Part shown: positions 29,538 to 40,044 of the stretch, piece after piece | Position numbering within the stretch: position 1 is the first letter of the stretch | Layout of the letters: each line of letters begins with the position of its first letter | NCBI GenBank assembly: GCA_001970955.1 | Contig: MPUH01000032.1 | Location: 88,601-152,600, forward strand | Reading direction: 5' to 3' | Origin: Stentor coeruleus | Taxonomy: Eukaryota > Ciliophora > Heterotrichea > Heterotrichida > Stentoridae | DNA: 64,000 bases | Program-made: the position numbers and the translations under genes | The notes under the pieces: generated by a model | Seen by the model: the letters and a program-made list of their open reading frames with translations, nothing else | Database searches by the model: none | Told to the model about the DNA's origin: nothing

Positions 29538-29803
29538 GTATTATCAATTATTATTATAAAAGCATCAGTTTCTATATTCCATCCGTTTATATCTCTACTA
29601 ATGCAGATTAAAAAATATATCTTTTTCCTATTCGCTCTCCTAAAATTCCTCCCCATCTAAAACCCTAAAAATCTAAACTTTTTCCCTAAACCTAATCCTT
29701 CTAGAACCTAAATCTTCATTTTACCTATTAAAACTAAATCCCTCCTTACCTTTAAAACTTTTTACCTTTCATAAAGTCCTTCAAAAATCTCCTTGAATAA
29801 AAA
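29538..29803. promoter_or_regulatory. divergent promoter interval, pyrimidine-rich
   Basis: 266 bp between the CaMKK-like gene (-) and the DYRK gene (+). The plus strand is markedly C/T/A-rich from about 29570 to 29780, the composition seen upstream of many plus-strand genes here. Confidence 0.4.
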
Positions 29804-31258
29804 ATGTTATTGACCATGACAACTCCACAAAGGTCTCCAGTAAGTACAGCTCGAAGACATTCATCATCAAGACCTATAAGAAAAACTCTTAAACAAGGCA
29901 ACAGTCAAATTCCTGAACTGAAATTTGACCTTTTATCAGCAAGAGCTAGTCGTAAATTCAGTTCAGCTTTCAAATCTTATCGAGTAACAAATCGAAACTC
30001 TTCTGCACAAAAGTCAATAAGGGAACATAATATTTGTGTACATACAAAATTTGATGACCCAATAAAAGAATTTGAATCACTTGATTTACCTGTTTCTTCT
30101 GATGTGGCACTTGAGCTTTTTTCAAGATATTTTTCTGAGTATGAAAAAGCTGAGGTTGTTGAAATTGCTAAGGTTTATTATTTGTCTTTTAATGTTCCAA
30201 GATTGTTGATTAAGGAAGGCATTGGACAAAACTTTGATGATGATTTAGGGAATTATAATCTTATACAAGGGGATGCTATTGCGTATAGGTTTGAAATTTT
30301 AGAAATACTGGGAAGAGGGAGTTTTAGTCAGGTTGTTAAGTGTTTGGATTATAAAAAAAACGAAATTGTTGCGGTGAAGATTATTAAAAATAAGAAAAAA
30401 TTCAACGCGCAGGCGGCTATTGAGATACGCTTACTTGAAAATATTAACAATAAAGATTTAGATGATTCATCTAATTGTATTCATCTTAAAGAATATTTTA
30501 CATTTCGTGGGCATATCTGCTTAGTTTTTGAAGTTCTAAGTATGAACCTTTATGAACTCTTAAAAGAAAATAGTTTCAAAGGCATGTCTACTTTACTTAT
30601 TCGTAAAATCGCTATTCAAGTCTTACAGTGTTTAAAATTTCTTAAATCGATTCATATTATTCATTGTGACCTTAAACCAGAAAATATCTTACTTAGAAAC
30701 TCAGAAAGTTCGAGTATAAAAGTTATTGATTTTGGATCAAGCTGCTATGATCATGAAAGAATTTATTCATATATTCAATCACGTTTCTATCGAGCTCCAG
30801 AAATTTTACTAGGAGTCCCGTATACGAATACTATTGATATGTGGTCTTTAGGCTGTATATTAGCTGAACTTTACACAGCAACTCCATTGTTTCCAGCTAA
30901 TAACGAAGTTGAATTAATGACGATGATTCTTGAAATAAATGATGTACCTTCGTTGGATCTACTGTCACGAAGCTTGCGGAAAAAGTTTTTTTTTGATAGA
31001 GAAAATCGTCCTAGATTAACTATGGATAGCAGAGGAAGAATTGTAAGGCCTAATACAAAAAAGCTTGATGAGGTTTTGAAATGTACTGATGCAAAATTTG
31101 TGGAGTTTATACAAAGTAAGTAACATATAGAGTGTTTAGAGTGGGACCCAAAGAAAAGGATGACCCCTGAAGAGGCTTTGAGACATGATTGGATTATGGA
31201 AGCTCAACAGAAAAATGTTAAAAAACTTAAAGTCGTTAGGGATATGTATCAAGAATAA
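29804..31258 (+). CDS. DYRK-family kinase A
   Basis: An intron at 31116-31130 (GTAAGTAACATATAG) interrupts the frame. Removing it gives 479 residues ending KVVRDMYQE and restores the family's FIQKCLEWDPKKRMTPEEAL. Motifs: a NAPA-like region before the domain (GDAIAYRFEILEILGRGSF), VAVKII, HCDLKPEN (the Cys of HCD is a DYRK hallmark), IDFGSSC, and activation loop YIQSRFYRAPE. The Tyr pair would autophosphorylate in cis. The Ser/Arg-rich N-terminus (1-80) looks disordered. It is tail-to-tail with a second DYRK at 31631. A start at the in-frame Met5 is equally possible. Confidence 0.95.
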
Positions 31259-31630
31259 ACATAGCTGAGTAGTTATAATTTACTTGTAAATGAATCAAAC
31301 TTTATTAAAAACTATCAACATTTATAAATAAAATCTTAATCATATTTCTTATATAAATTCGCCAAATCTAGTTTTATTAGTTCATCCACTTTTCACTATC
31401 AAATCCTTAAAAAACTCCATCTCTCCAGCATTAAATAAAATATTCCCTAAACTCCCAACAATCATCTTCAATATTTCACAATTATTTTCACTTTCCAAAG
31501 AGATGAAATTGGTATTTTTTGCTATGAAATCATAAATTTATATTATTTTCACAATATAAAAAGACTTTATATATAAGAATAAAGAATGATTACCTATCTA
31601 TCTTAAGACAGCCTGATATAATTATAATAA
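31259..31630. other. intergenic between convergent DYRK genes
   Basis: 372 nt of AT-rich 3' flank; nothing recognised. Confidence 0.6.
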
Positions 31631-33001
31631 TCACATAGGATTAACCTTCTGTCCTCCTCTAACCCATACATGCTGCAATCCTCCTTCGGCATCAATCCTA
31701 TCTTCAGGAATCCATCTAATACACCTATCAATCAAATCTTTTATTTTCTCATCAAATCTCTCCAACATCAAAGATATCGGGCGAATTCCAGGCTGAGTTG
31801 CCCTTCTAAGTTTCCCATTCACATCCATATAATATTGTCTTCTTTTCCCTTTCATAATAAAATTCATCGGAGGCATACCCATAACCTCAACAAACATCTT
31901 AAAAAGTTCATATTCACTATTGGCTGGAAATAATGGATTTCCTGTTAACAACTCATACAATATACACCCAACAGACCAAATATCAATAGCTTTATCATAT
32001 CCAGCTTCAATAACAATCTCTGGTGCCCGATAATATCTGCTTTGAATATACTCATAAACTTTATTCCCTTCTTGACATGCAGACCCAAAATCAATAACTT
32101 TTATACTACTTTTATTTTCAAATTTCAATAAAACATTATCAGGTTTTAAATCACAATGTATTATCCCAACATTATGTACTGTTTTTAAAGCCATAAACAT
32201 TTGAACTGATATTCTTCTTATTAATGGGATACTGATACCTTGATATTTGTTTTTATGGAGGAATTGGAAGAGATTTAAAGAAAGAAGCTCAAAAACTAAA
32301 CATAAATGTCCTCTAAATTCAAAGCTTCTGAGTTTTTTTACGATACAATTTAAGTCGTTTGGGTCAGCTTTAGAAAGCTCATGAAGGATTTTGTTTTCTA
32401 AATCCCCTGCGGTACGATATAAAGTTTGGTTTCTGATGATTTTTATTGCAACGTTTATATGACGTTTATAATCAAAACAATGAAATACTTGGCCGAAAGT
32501 CCCGGAACCAAGGAATTCTTTAACTTCATAACGATAGCCTAGATGGTCTCCTATCACAATTTTGTAATATCCATCTTCATCATCAAATCCTCCACGGTTT
32601 TTTATACAATCCTTCCCGACAAAGTAAATTTCTTCGTAGTAGCTGATTTCATTGTGTTCATATTCTGTGAGAAATTCGAAGTGATCAAGAAGTGCACGAG
32701 TTGGGGTTATAAAATGGATTTTCGGAGGAGGATTTATTTTTTTGGCTGCTGCTGGGAATAAGTGTGATTCCTTGTGAAAACATCGTGGAGTTCTTAGATG
32801 TGTTGTTGATGAAGTTGACATGTTTTGGACTAGTTTGTATTTGGGTGAGGATTGAGTGTGGGTAGTTAGACTAACAGTTGAAGCTGTGCTAGTTTTGCTT
32901 GATTTTGATTCTGTATTTGTTGTTGGCATTGGGGATATAGAAAAATCAGAAGAAAGAAGTGATAAATCGAGATTGTCTTGAAGTTGTTTTTCTGATTGCA
33001 T
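31631..33001 (-). CDS. DYRK-family kinase B
   Basis: The 456-residue single-exon protein has a Ser/Thr-rich N-terminus and a NAPA-like segment (GDHLGYRYEVKEFLGSGTFGQ). Its kinase domain is complete: VAIKII, HCDLKPDN, IDFGSACQE, YIQSRYYRAPEIV, and the YMDVNGKLRRATQPGIRP insert typical of DYRK2/Pom1-type kinases. All catalytic residues are present. It is more similar to DYRK2-4 than to DYRK1. It ends 372 bp from its neighbour DYRK A in tail-to-tail arrangement, as expected from an inverted duplication or chance clustering. Confidence 0.95.
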   Translation of the reverse strand: MQSEKQLQDNLDLSLLSSDFSISPMPTTNTESKSSKTSTASTVSLTTHTQSSPKYKLVQNMSTSSTTHLRTPRCFHKESHLFPAAAKKINPPPKIHFITPTRALLDHFEFLTEYEHNEISYYEEIYFVGKDCIKNRGGFDDEDGYYKIVIGDHLGYRYEVKEFLGSGTFGQVFHCFDYKRHINVAIKIIRNQTLYRTAGDLENKILHELSKADPNDLNCIVKKLRSFEFRGHLCLVFELLSLNLFQFLHKNKYQGISIPLIRRISVQMFMALKTVHNVGIIHCDLKPDNVLLKFENKSSIKVIDFGSACQEGNKVYEYIQSRYYRAPEIVIEAGYDKAIDIWSVGCILYELLTGNPLFPANSEYELFKMFVEVMGMPPMNFIMKGKRRQYYMDVNGKLRRATQPGIRPISLMLERFDEKIKDLIDRCIRWIPEDRIDAEGGLQHVWVRGGQKVNPM

Positions 33002-33580
33002 TTCTGGTTAATATAAATAGTATCACAGTCATTGGGTAAGATAAAACGGATAAAAATTTAGTTGTAAACTACTGAATTTCTTCAGCTTATATATAAATGA
33101 TATAAACATAAATAATCTAAAACGGATACAAGCTTTTATTATAAACTGAGCATTTTTTATAGTAAATATAATTAATAAACTTATTAAACTGATAATATCT
33201 GCTTGAAAAATATTTTTTGACTATTTTTTTATATACAAACAGATTTTTATATACCAAATCAAGATCGTCTTATCGGGAAAATAACTTTTTCCCTTAAAAA
33301 ATAAAAATAAACCCCATAAAAAATACTTTATAAGAGATGAATAATACCTACAAGCGCAAGCTTATAAAAAAAGTTTGAAAAAAGATTATATCATTTTAGG
33401 TTAAAATAATATGTTTATTATGATAAATATGATTAACTTTGAGAAAATATGACATTAAAACATTTTTATATGAGCTTTATTGAAATAACAGCAATACAAT
33501 GCGAATAATCACTGAACAAAAGAAGTTAATTAGCTTAGGAAATAGGAATATTAAAGCTAAAGATTTAAGAAAGAATATAA
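33002..33580. other. divergent upstream interval, no gene seen
   Basis: 579 bp AT-rich between DYRK B (-) and the ZZ protein (+). It must hold both promoters; no motif recognised. Confidence 0.5.
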
Positions 33581-35164
33581 ATGCTAGAAAAATATAAAGA
33601 ATCATCAGTATCAGTACTAGAAAAGGCTAAAACCTCTAATTTGAAAGATTGTGTGCTGAATTTAGAGTTATCAATTCATCTAGATAAAGAAGATTTAACA
33701 TCAACTTTATACTGCAGTTGTACGAAGAACTCATATGAAAAATTTATGCACATCCTTCCTCCCTCAACTTTGACCGAAGTTATCCCAGACTTCACATTAT
33801 TGCCAGGTATAGAGTGTCCAGAACTAGAGCTTCACCCAATAGGATCTCAAGAAAATGTTACGCTTTCATGGACAAAGCCTTTTTACTGCATAGTAATTTG
33901 GGCCTCTAGATCTCAATCGTATAGCAAATTGCTTCAACATGTAGAAGAGATATTACAAAGCCATGAGAATATTGAAGTTGTGTCGATTTGCATTGATGAA
34001 AATGCTGAATCTATAATCCCGAATATTCAAAATTTCCACGCTTTTGGACTTTCTGGAATTTCGAGACAAGGCATTGAGGTTAGTGAAATTCCTTGTTTTT
34101 TGCTTGTTAAGAACACAATTATTCATTCGGTATTGGACTTGTCGCACAACTTGCCTAAAGAAATATCGGCAATGATTGATGGAAGACCTAGGAAAATACT
34201 TCCTAATTTGGGTAGTACAATAAAAACCTTAACCCTTGAAAACACAAAACTAGAACTAGACGGGTCTTTATGGTATTTACTAATCTTTCCAGGTAGTGAA
34301 AACGAGTATTTTTTACGTCACCTCACACAAATATTAGATGAAAGTCCTGAAATTGCTGAAAAAACCAAAGTTATCTGTATAAACAAAACAGACCTAACCA
34401 GTATCGAACTAAAATCCCATCCAGGTGAATTCTTCGTCATCCACAATTCTGTAATAGTTTTAAGATGTGATATGACTTATACCGATATCTATCATATTTT
34501 AAAAGATCTTCTTTTCCCAAAAGTGTTCTCAAGAGATGAATTCTTAGAGAAAAAAAGTAGGTTTGAATACAGCACAATTGAATGGCAAGAAAAACATCCA
34601 GCATGTCCAATGCCTAATGTTCATTTCACTTTCTCAAAGAAAATATTCTTAAATTCAGAAAGTCATGAAGAAAAACGTGTAAGACTTGAAGGCAAATACT
34701 TAACTGTTCAAAAAGAGACAATTGAAGAGTTTTATGATATTTTATTATCATTCTTCCCAATTGCTTTAAACAATATCATATATGAAGCCCCATCACATAC
34801 AATTTCCCCTGGTGAACAATGCTCGGTATGTGATGAATTATTAGAAAAAACTCATTATTTATGTGTTTATTGTAAACCCGCTTTATATTTTTGTGAAAAT
34901 TGTAACCATCCACATCCAGTATTTAGATTTACTCAAGATGTCGCAGGTCTGGACCACCTGACCTGGGGAGCTTTTAATTTTAGTGTAGACAGAATTGATG
35001 AGGGAGATAGGTTTGATATTATATGCAATTTGTGTAAGGAAAAAATATCTGGGGTTAGATGGAAATGTGCTGTTTGTAGTGATTTTGATGTGTGTGGAAT
35101 GTGCCTTTATGAAGTTAGGTCACACCCTAAGGACCATATTTTGATAAGGATTCTTCCACAGTAA
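33581..35164 (+). CDS. thioredoxin-like protein with two ZZ-type zinc fingers
   Basis: The 527-residue protein has a middle region with thioredoxin-fold strands (KPFYCIVIWASRSQSYSKLL, IEVVSICIDENAESI), as in nucleoredoxin-like proteins, but the CxxC redox pair is absent, so it is probably not an active oxidoreductase. A second similar unit may follow (GSLWYLLIFPGSENEYFLRH). The C-terminus carries two ZZ-like fingers: CSVCDELLEKTHYLCVYC and CNLCKEKISGVRWKCAVC followed by FDVCGMC and H-x4-H (HPKDH). ZZ domains bind ubiquitin-related or histone-tail ligands. Single exon, first ATG used. Confidence 0.83.
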   Translation: MLEKYKESSVSVLEKAKTSNLKDCVLNLELSIHLDKEDLTSTLYCSCTKNSYEKFMHILPPSTLTEVIPDFTLLPGIECPELELHPIGSQENVTLSWTKPFYCIVIWASRSQSYSKLLQHVEEILQSHENIEVVSICIDENAESIIPNIQNFHAFGLSGISRQGIEVSEIPCFLLVKNTIIHSVLDLSHNLPKEISAMIDGRPRKILPNLGSTIKTLTLENTKLELDGSLWYLLIFPGSENEYFLRHLTQILDESPEIAEKTKVICINKTDLTSIELKSHPGEFFVIHNSVIVLRCDMTYTDIYHILKDLLFPKVFSRDEFLEKKSRFEYSTIEWQEKHPACPMPNVHFTFSKKIFLNSESHEEKRVRLEGKYLTVQKETIEEFYDILLSFFPIALNNIIYEAPSHTISPGEQCSVCDELLEKTHYLCVYCKPALYFCENCNHPHPVFRFTQDVAGLDHLTWGAFNFSVDRIDEGDRFDIICNLCKEKISGVRWKCAVCSDFDVCGMCLYEVRSHPKDHILIRILPQ

Positions 35165-35317
35165 TTAGTTAGGTAATATTGCAAAATTTTGGGGATGATT
35201 ATTTGTGAGAAAGTTTTGTGGTTTGATAATATGTGGAAAGGTTGATTTATTTTTTTTTGTAGAAGTTTTTTTAAATGGGTTTTAAGTACTAAACTAAACT
35301 AAATACTAATCTAAGTT

Positions 35318-37193
35318 TTAATCTTTGAATAAGATTTTTTCGTAGTTGCATTCCTTGTATTCTTTGATCCATGCATCATTTCCGAGATTTTTGATGCTGT
35401 ATTCACTTGTTTCTAGCTCAACTCTTCGGCTGTCCCATTTGTAGACGATGACTATATATTTCGCACTTTCTAAGTTTTTTTTACCTGTATATGGATTACT
35501 TTCTAAGTTTGGTATACTTGCTGAATATCACAAACCTTTGCGTTTTTGTGCTTCTAAATGTAGGCTACCTATGTAATAATTACTTTCTAAATATAGTCTA
35601 CCTGAGTTGTGAATACGCTCTTAATATTCAATACCTTAATAAAATATACTTTCTGAATTTTTTATACCTTTCTATATTATACTTTCTAAGTTAAAAGTAC
35701 TTTCTTACTAGTAATTACCTATATTAAAAATACCTTCTGAATCTAAAATACCTATATTAAAATCACGATCTGTTTTTTATTTACCTGAATACAAAATACT
35801 TTCTATTTATAAAATACCTGAATAAACTGTACTAACTAAATAAATCATACCTGGCTATTAAATACCGACTGAATATTATATACCTATATAGAAATTACTG
35901 GCTATATAAATTTTACATGTATATAGATTGTTTTCTTAATATATAATACCTATATTAATGATACCACCTACATAATGAATACCTATATTAAAATTACTTC
36001 CTGAATTTATATTACCAAGATAAATTTTGTTTACTAAATAACTTATACAGCCTTAATATAAGCTACCAGTGTTGAGATATTCAACTGAATATTAAATACC
36101 TTTATAGAAAATACATGCTGAATAATCTTTACCTGCATAATAGCTACGTTCTTAATATGATATACTTTCTAAATAAAAAATACCTGAATTTCAAGTACTG
36201 ATATCTGAATAAATTGGTGTAACTTAATAGTTTTTACCTTTATAGTAATTACATCCAAAATGTGAAGAATCAGCACTTTCTATATTTAATATACCTTTAT
36301 AGTATTTACTTTCTAAATTCATTTTACCTGCTTTAGATACATCTTCTGAATTTCGCGTACCTTCTATATGAAGATTACTTTCTATGTAAGAAATACCTTC
36401 TAGATATATAATACCCTCTGAATATTATATACCTGTATTATAAATACCAGTAATGACTATTTAAAAATCACATTCTAAATATTAAGAACCTAAATGCAAA
36501 TTACCTTCTTGATATAAAATACCTGCTGCTTTGCTGTCGGCTTAATATTTTTTACTATCTTAATAAATATTACCTGTTTCAAAGTTACAGTCTAAAATAA
36601 AGCTCACAAAGAAAGATATATTTTCCATCTAAAGTTGCTTGAATATTGTCAATAGTTAAAGCTTCATTTTTAGTGAGGTCTTGAAATCCTTCAAATTCAA
36701 AGTCAATAAGCATTTTTTTCTTATCTTCTAAGCTAAGATCTGAAAGAATTACTAAGTATAAAAAACCATGAGGCTCAAAAACTCTTAAATATTTGTCTAT
36801 TGAAGAAATAAAATCATATTTGCTATACTTATTCATATTTAAGCCTTCAGTAATTTTTGATAAATTTTGAGTGTCGCAAGATTTCATCATAAAATTAAGA
36901 GTATTTATCTTACTGTTGATATGGCCTAGGCTGATATTAAGCATTTTGTTGATTCGGGAAATCATATCTAAAGCTGTAGCCAAAATATTTTCTTTCTGAC
37001 ATGTAAGAATTTGCTTGGTTTCATTCAACTTGCCTTGAGCTTGTTTTAGCTTCTCGACAATGTTCTTGATATCACAATTTGTACTTAAGGTGTGCTCTAA
37101 AATATGATTTTTGCAAAATCTGAGCTTTTGGGGGCATGTGCACTGCATTTCAGCTAGGATAACGCATTTTTGCTTACTACAAGCGAAAGACAT
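35318..37193 (-). CDS. B-box-like protein with a giant array of 15-nt introns (paralog B)
   Basis: Exon 1 (37193-36608) encodes C-x4-C-x7-C-x-C-x6-C-x2-H-x3-H, a helical region and a conserved block ending LDGKYIFL. The array (36607-35452) parses into 59 introns, one of 16 nt and 58 of exactly 15 nt. Splicing all of them leaves 990 nt: 329 codons plus TAA at 35318, without internal stops. The first joined residues (YCNFET) match paralog A's YYDINI in position, and the last exon reads IIVYKWDS ... WIKEYKECNYEKILFKD, parallel to paralog A. The array-encoded linker is Glu/Lys-rich and unlike that of A, while both flanks are conserved. Reading through without splicing would stop within a few codons of the first intron. 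Function unknown. Confidence 0.87.
35452..36607 (-). repeat. array of 59 tandem intron-like 15-nt units with micro-exons
   Basis: Units in transcript order: 36607-36592 (16 nt), 36573-36559, 36555-36541, 36522-36508, 36504-36490, 36489-36475, 36471-36457, 36447-36433, 36432-36418, 36414-36400, 36396-36382, 36378-36364, 36360-36346, 36327-36313, 36309-36295, 36294-36280, 36252-36238, 36237-36223, 36198-36184, 36183-36169, 36165-36151, 36147-36133, 36132-36118, 36114-36100, 36099-36085, 36066-36052, 36048-36034, 36015-36001, 35997-35983, 35982-35968, 35964-35950, 35949-35935, 35916-35902, 35898-35884, 35883-35869, 35865-35851, 35850-35836, 35832-35818, 35817-35803, 35799-35785, 35784-35770, 35766-35752, 35751-35737, 35733-35719, 35718-35704, 35700-35686, 35682-35668, 35667-35653, 35649-35635, 35634-35620, 35616-35602, 35601-35587, 35583-35569, 35568-35554, 35535-35521, 35517-35503, 35499-35485, 35484-35470, 35466-35452. 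Twenty pairs abut; 28 exons are single triplets. The 18-nt exon after the first unit could itself be split (ACT plus GTAACTTTGAAACAG). Confidence 0.87.
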
Positions 37194-38447
37194 ATTATTA
37201 TAATTATGATAATCACAAAGGACTAAAATCTTTATTCTTTTTACACTAAATTCCTTGAATTTTGTATTTATTATTTTAATCCTTATCAGAAAATAAATTT
37301 TTTAGTGTAAAAATGATACTTATTCAAACTAAAATGTACTAAAAGCAAATTGGCTGCATAAGCTATATTAAATAAATTTAAAATGCATATAAAATTTCTA
37401 TTTAAGATAATATCCATTATAGCTACTCATTCAATATTCTTTATCTTAAACACCATGATTTGCATTTAAGCAAAAGATAGTATTTTAACTTAATATATAT
37501 CTGAAATAAATATCAAAATTTGTATTAAAACAATTTATGCTTTTCTAGCAAAAGGCATAGTTTTTCAAAGCTATTAAAGGAAATTCATCAGTTTTTAAGG
37601 TTTTATTTTTTATATATCCTAAAGCAAATGACCATACTTATATTTCATTTAATACAGCACTAAGTTATGAGCTTTAAAGGCATGTTTTATTAAACAGATG
37701 TTCAGACAAAATTTTTATCCTGGGCGAATTTTATAATATCTTTATCAAGTAAGAAATTCATGTCAGGGGACAAATTTAAGGACTTTCATCATTAGATAAT
37801 ATAAGCAACTAAGTCTTTAAACTCTTAAAGTTATATTTATAAGAGTCACAAAAATTCATATAAAGAAAATTAAACCCCAGCAAGGCCAAAAAAATCACAA
37901 ACAAAAACCATAAAACAGGGATTTTTTAATGCACCCATAACCTTTATCTGATCTTTTCTATAAGAAAATCTTCCTTTCAGTATAGTAAAAGGCAGATATG
38001 CCATAACTCTATAATTTCAATTTCAATATCAAACTAGCAACTTTAGCTTATAATTCGTAAAATTTTAAATATTCTATCAATGTATTACTTGAATACCAAA
38101 ATGGAAAAAATTTCAGTTTATCACAAGAATTATTCCCAAAAAGCTTTGAAAATTTTCCATTAGTAAAAAATCAAGGTTAAAACTCTGTTATGAAAAAATG
38201 GTCTGATAATCTACAGTCTTAAACCGTAAAATAAGCATCACATCTAAAAGATTATAATAATCTATCTTAATACCAATAGTAAAAAACACACACAAATTAT
38301 TATTAAAAAATAAACTTTCATAGTAATTTTCAATCCTACCAAAAATAAGCATTTTTAATTCTTTAACCAAATTATTCTAATTGACCCTACATTTTTTCAG
38401 CATTTTTTCTCCTATAGTTCAATGCTTTAACTAATAAATTACTTTAG
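37194..38447. other. intergenic, no convincing gene
   Basis: About 1.25 kb AT-rich. A 60-residue frame on the minus strand (38188-38370) is not supported by composition or domain. Contains the promoter of the array gene (-) near 37194-37400. Confidence 0.5.
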
Positions 38448-39191
38448 TTAATCATCAATAGTCCCATCATCTATTTTCATATGCTTATCAATCAAATCAT
38501 GAGGGCATTTTCTTGATTTCACAATAAAGTCCTTCATTATAAGTGGCCTAATAAATTCTGCATTTTGAGGGGCGATAACAAAGAAAAAATTGCCGTGGAG
38601 AAAACGAGAAGAAACTTCTTTTATTATAACTTTTTTGAAATGAAAATCGGAATTGCCTTCAGTTTGGATGTTTCCGAGAAGGATTTGATCTCCAGATGTA
38701 CTCATTTTTAAAGGTTGAATTGGTGTCTGGCAAGTAAAGAGCATTATTTTTAGAAAAAGTTTTTCTTGTAAGAATATTTTTTTATTCTCTTGGTCGGCTA
38801 TGAAAACACTAAAACTAAAACATCTATCTTTATAAGCTGGATTTGGTGGCATATCAGTAAATTGAATATTTAAGCTATGAGGTGTAAGGTTGAATCGTAA
38901 GAATCTTAAAATTCCACCACGAGAGCATAGTTCTCCAGAATTCACAATTGGAGAATCACTTTGATCAGAAATAATCTTTTTGCTATTTGTTATAGTATCT
39001 AATACCTTTTTAGCTATTTCTGAAATTTGCTTAAGCTCTTCGACTTGCTGGTCCATAATTCTTATAAGTCTATTAAGCATAAAAGGGTTATTAAAATCCT
39101 CATTTATCATAGGAATAAACTGAATCTGTAGTTTTGTAATGCATGAGCATGGTCCTTCTTTTATCGGGCAAAGAGCATTCATATTACACAT
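38448..39191 (-). CDS. unclassified protein, paralog 1 of a tandem pair
   Basis: The 247-residue protein has cysteines clustered at the N-terminus (C2, C8, C15, C17), a helical segment (about 38-70) and a beta-rich C-terminal domain. The C-terminal signature FHFKKVIIKEVSSRF-x2-GNFFFV ... IRPLIMKDFIVKSRK recurs in the gene at 40045 (ILFRKVVINEVSSRY-x2-GCFTLV ... IKPLVLNNFIVKS). The two genes are tandem on the same strand. The domain looks like an immunoglobulin- or p53-like beta sandwich with a basic tail, which would fit DNA or protein binding, but I cannot name the family. Confidence 0.72.
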   Translation of the reverse strand: MCNMNALCPIKEGPCSCITKLQIQFIPMINEDFNNPFMLNRLIRIMDQQVEELKQISEIAKKVLDTITNSKKIISDQSDSPIVNSGELCSRGGILRFLRFNLTPHSLNIQFTDMPPNPAYKDRCFSFSVFIADQENKKIFLQEKLFLKIMLFTCQTPIQPLKMSTSGDQILLGNIQTEGNSDFHFKKVIIKEVSSRFLHGNFFFVIAPQNAEFIRPLIMKDFIVKSRKCPHDLIDKHMKIDDGTIDD

Positions 39192-40044
39192 ATTATTATT
39201 AGTGGTGTGAATTCATTACTATCTTATTTACTATAGTTTATGATAAAGGTTAGATAAATACAAAATTACAATACTGAGACTAATTTAAAAAAAAATAAGA
39301 TTAAGATGCTTATTTTATGCTCATAAAGCATTAGGGAATATAAAATTTAAGTTATAAGTGTTTTAAATGCATTGAGATTTTAAGCCATTTTTTTAAAGTA
39401 CTTTAAAGGAGGGAAAATATTAAATTTTATTAGGAGAGATTGGTAAAGAGCTTTTTGTTTATGAGGAAATAGATATGATAATCAATATATTTTAGTTTTC
39501 TGGGTGTATTTTATTAAGTGCTTTAGGGAATTTATAATGGTTAACTAGGTTTATATTTTAAAGCTAAAGTATTATTGATATTCCGAATATAGAAAGTTAA
39601 ACTTTAATAGTCTTATACAGTTGTTAAAATTTATTATAATAAACTTTGTATAGAATTGTATTAACAATAACTAAAGAAATTGATTTTATAACAACAATAT
39701 ATTGATAAAAATAAATAATTTTCAAGCTTCAGCAAAGAATAGAAAATAGTTAAACTAATTTACTCTTACATGCGACAAATATAAACAGTCAATTTATAAA
39801 CTTTATTTCTATAATCATAATAAAAATAATAATCATTCCGATGAAATTAAATACTTTAGCGCATACCGAAATATCGAAAAATAATCAGAAAATTTGATTG
39901 ATTAAGAGATTATTATACCTATAACTGATGCTAAAATTTTTCTTGTTTGAAAAAAAATATCTCTTAATCCTAAAGAATAAAAAAAATTTAGCAAAAATTT
40001 TCGAGTTAGATAAAAACTTATATAGAAGATTAATATATTTATCT
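39192..40044. other. intergenic between the two tandem paralogs
   Basis: 853 nt AT-rich. Open frames on the plus strand at the right edge are antisense shadows of the neighbouring gene. Nothing else recognised. Confidence 0.55.

Noticed and set aside
33581-35164. Active thioredoxin/nucleoredoxin
   Set aside because: The fold strands are plausible but the redox CxxC is not present at the expected position (WASRSQ).
35491-35694. Plus-strand frame inside the second array
   Set aside because: Antisense shadow of the periodic array; repetitive Leu/Tyr/Asn composition without a domain.
35452-36607. Unexcised developmental IES elements instead of introns
   Set aside because: Known heterotrich IESs are flanked by TA repeats and are longer; these units have GT...AG ends, exact 15-nt length and a preserved phase, which fit introns.
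38188-38370. 60-residue minus-strand frame as a gene
   Set aside because: Short, no domain, composition no different from the surrounding spacer.
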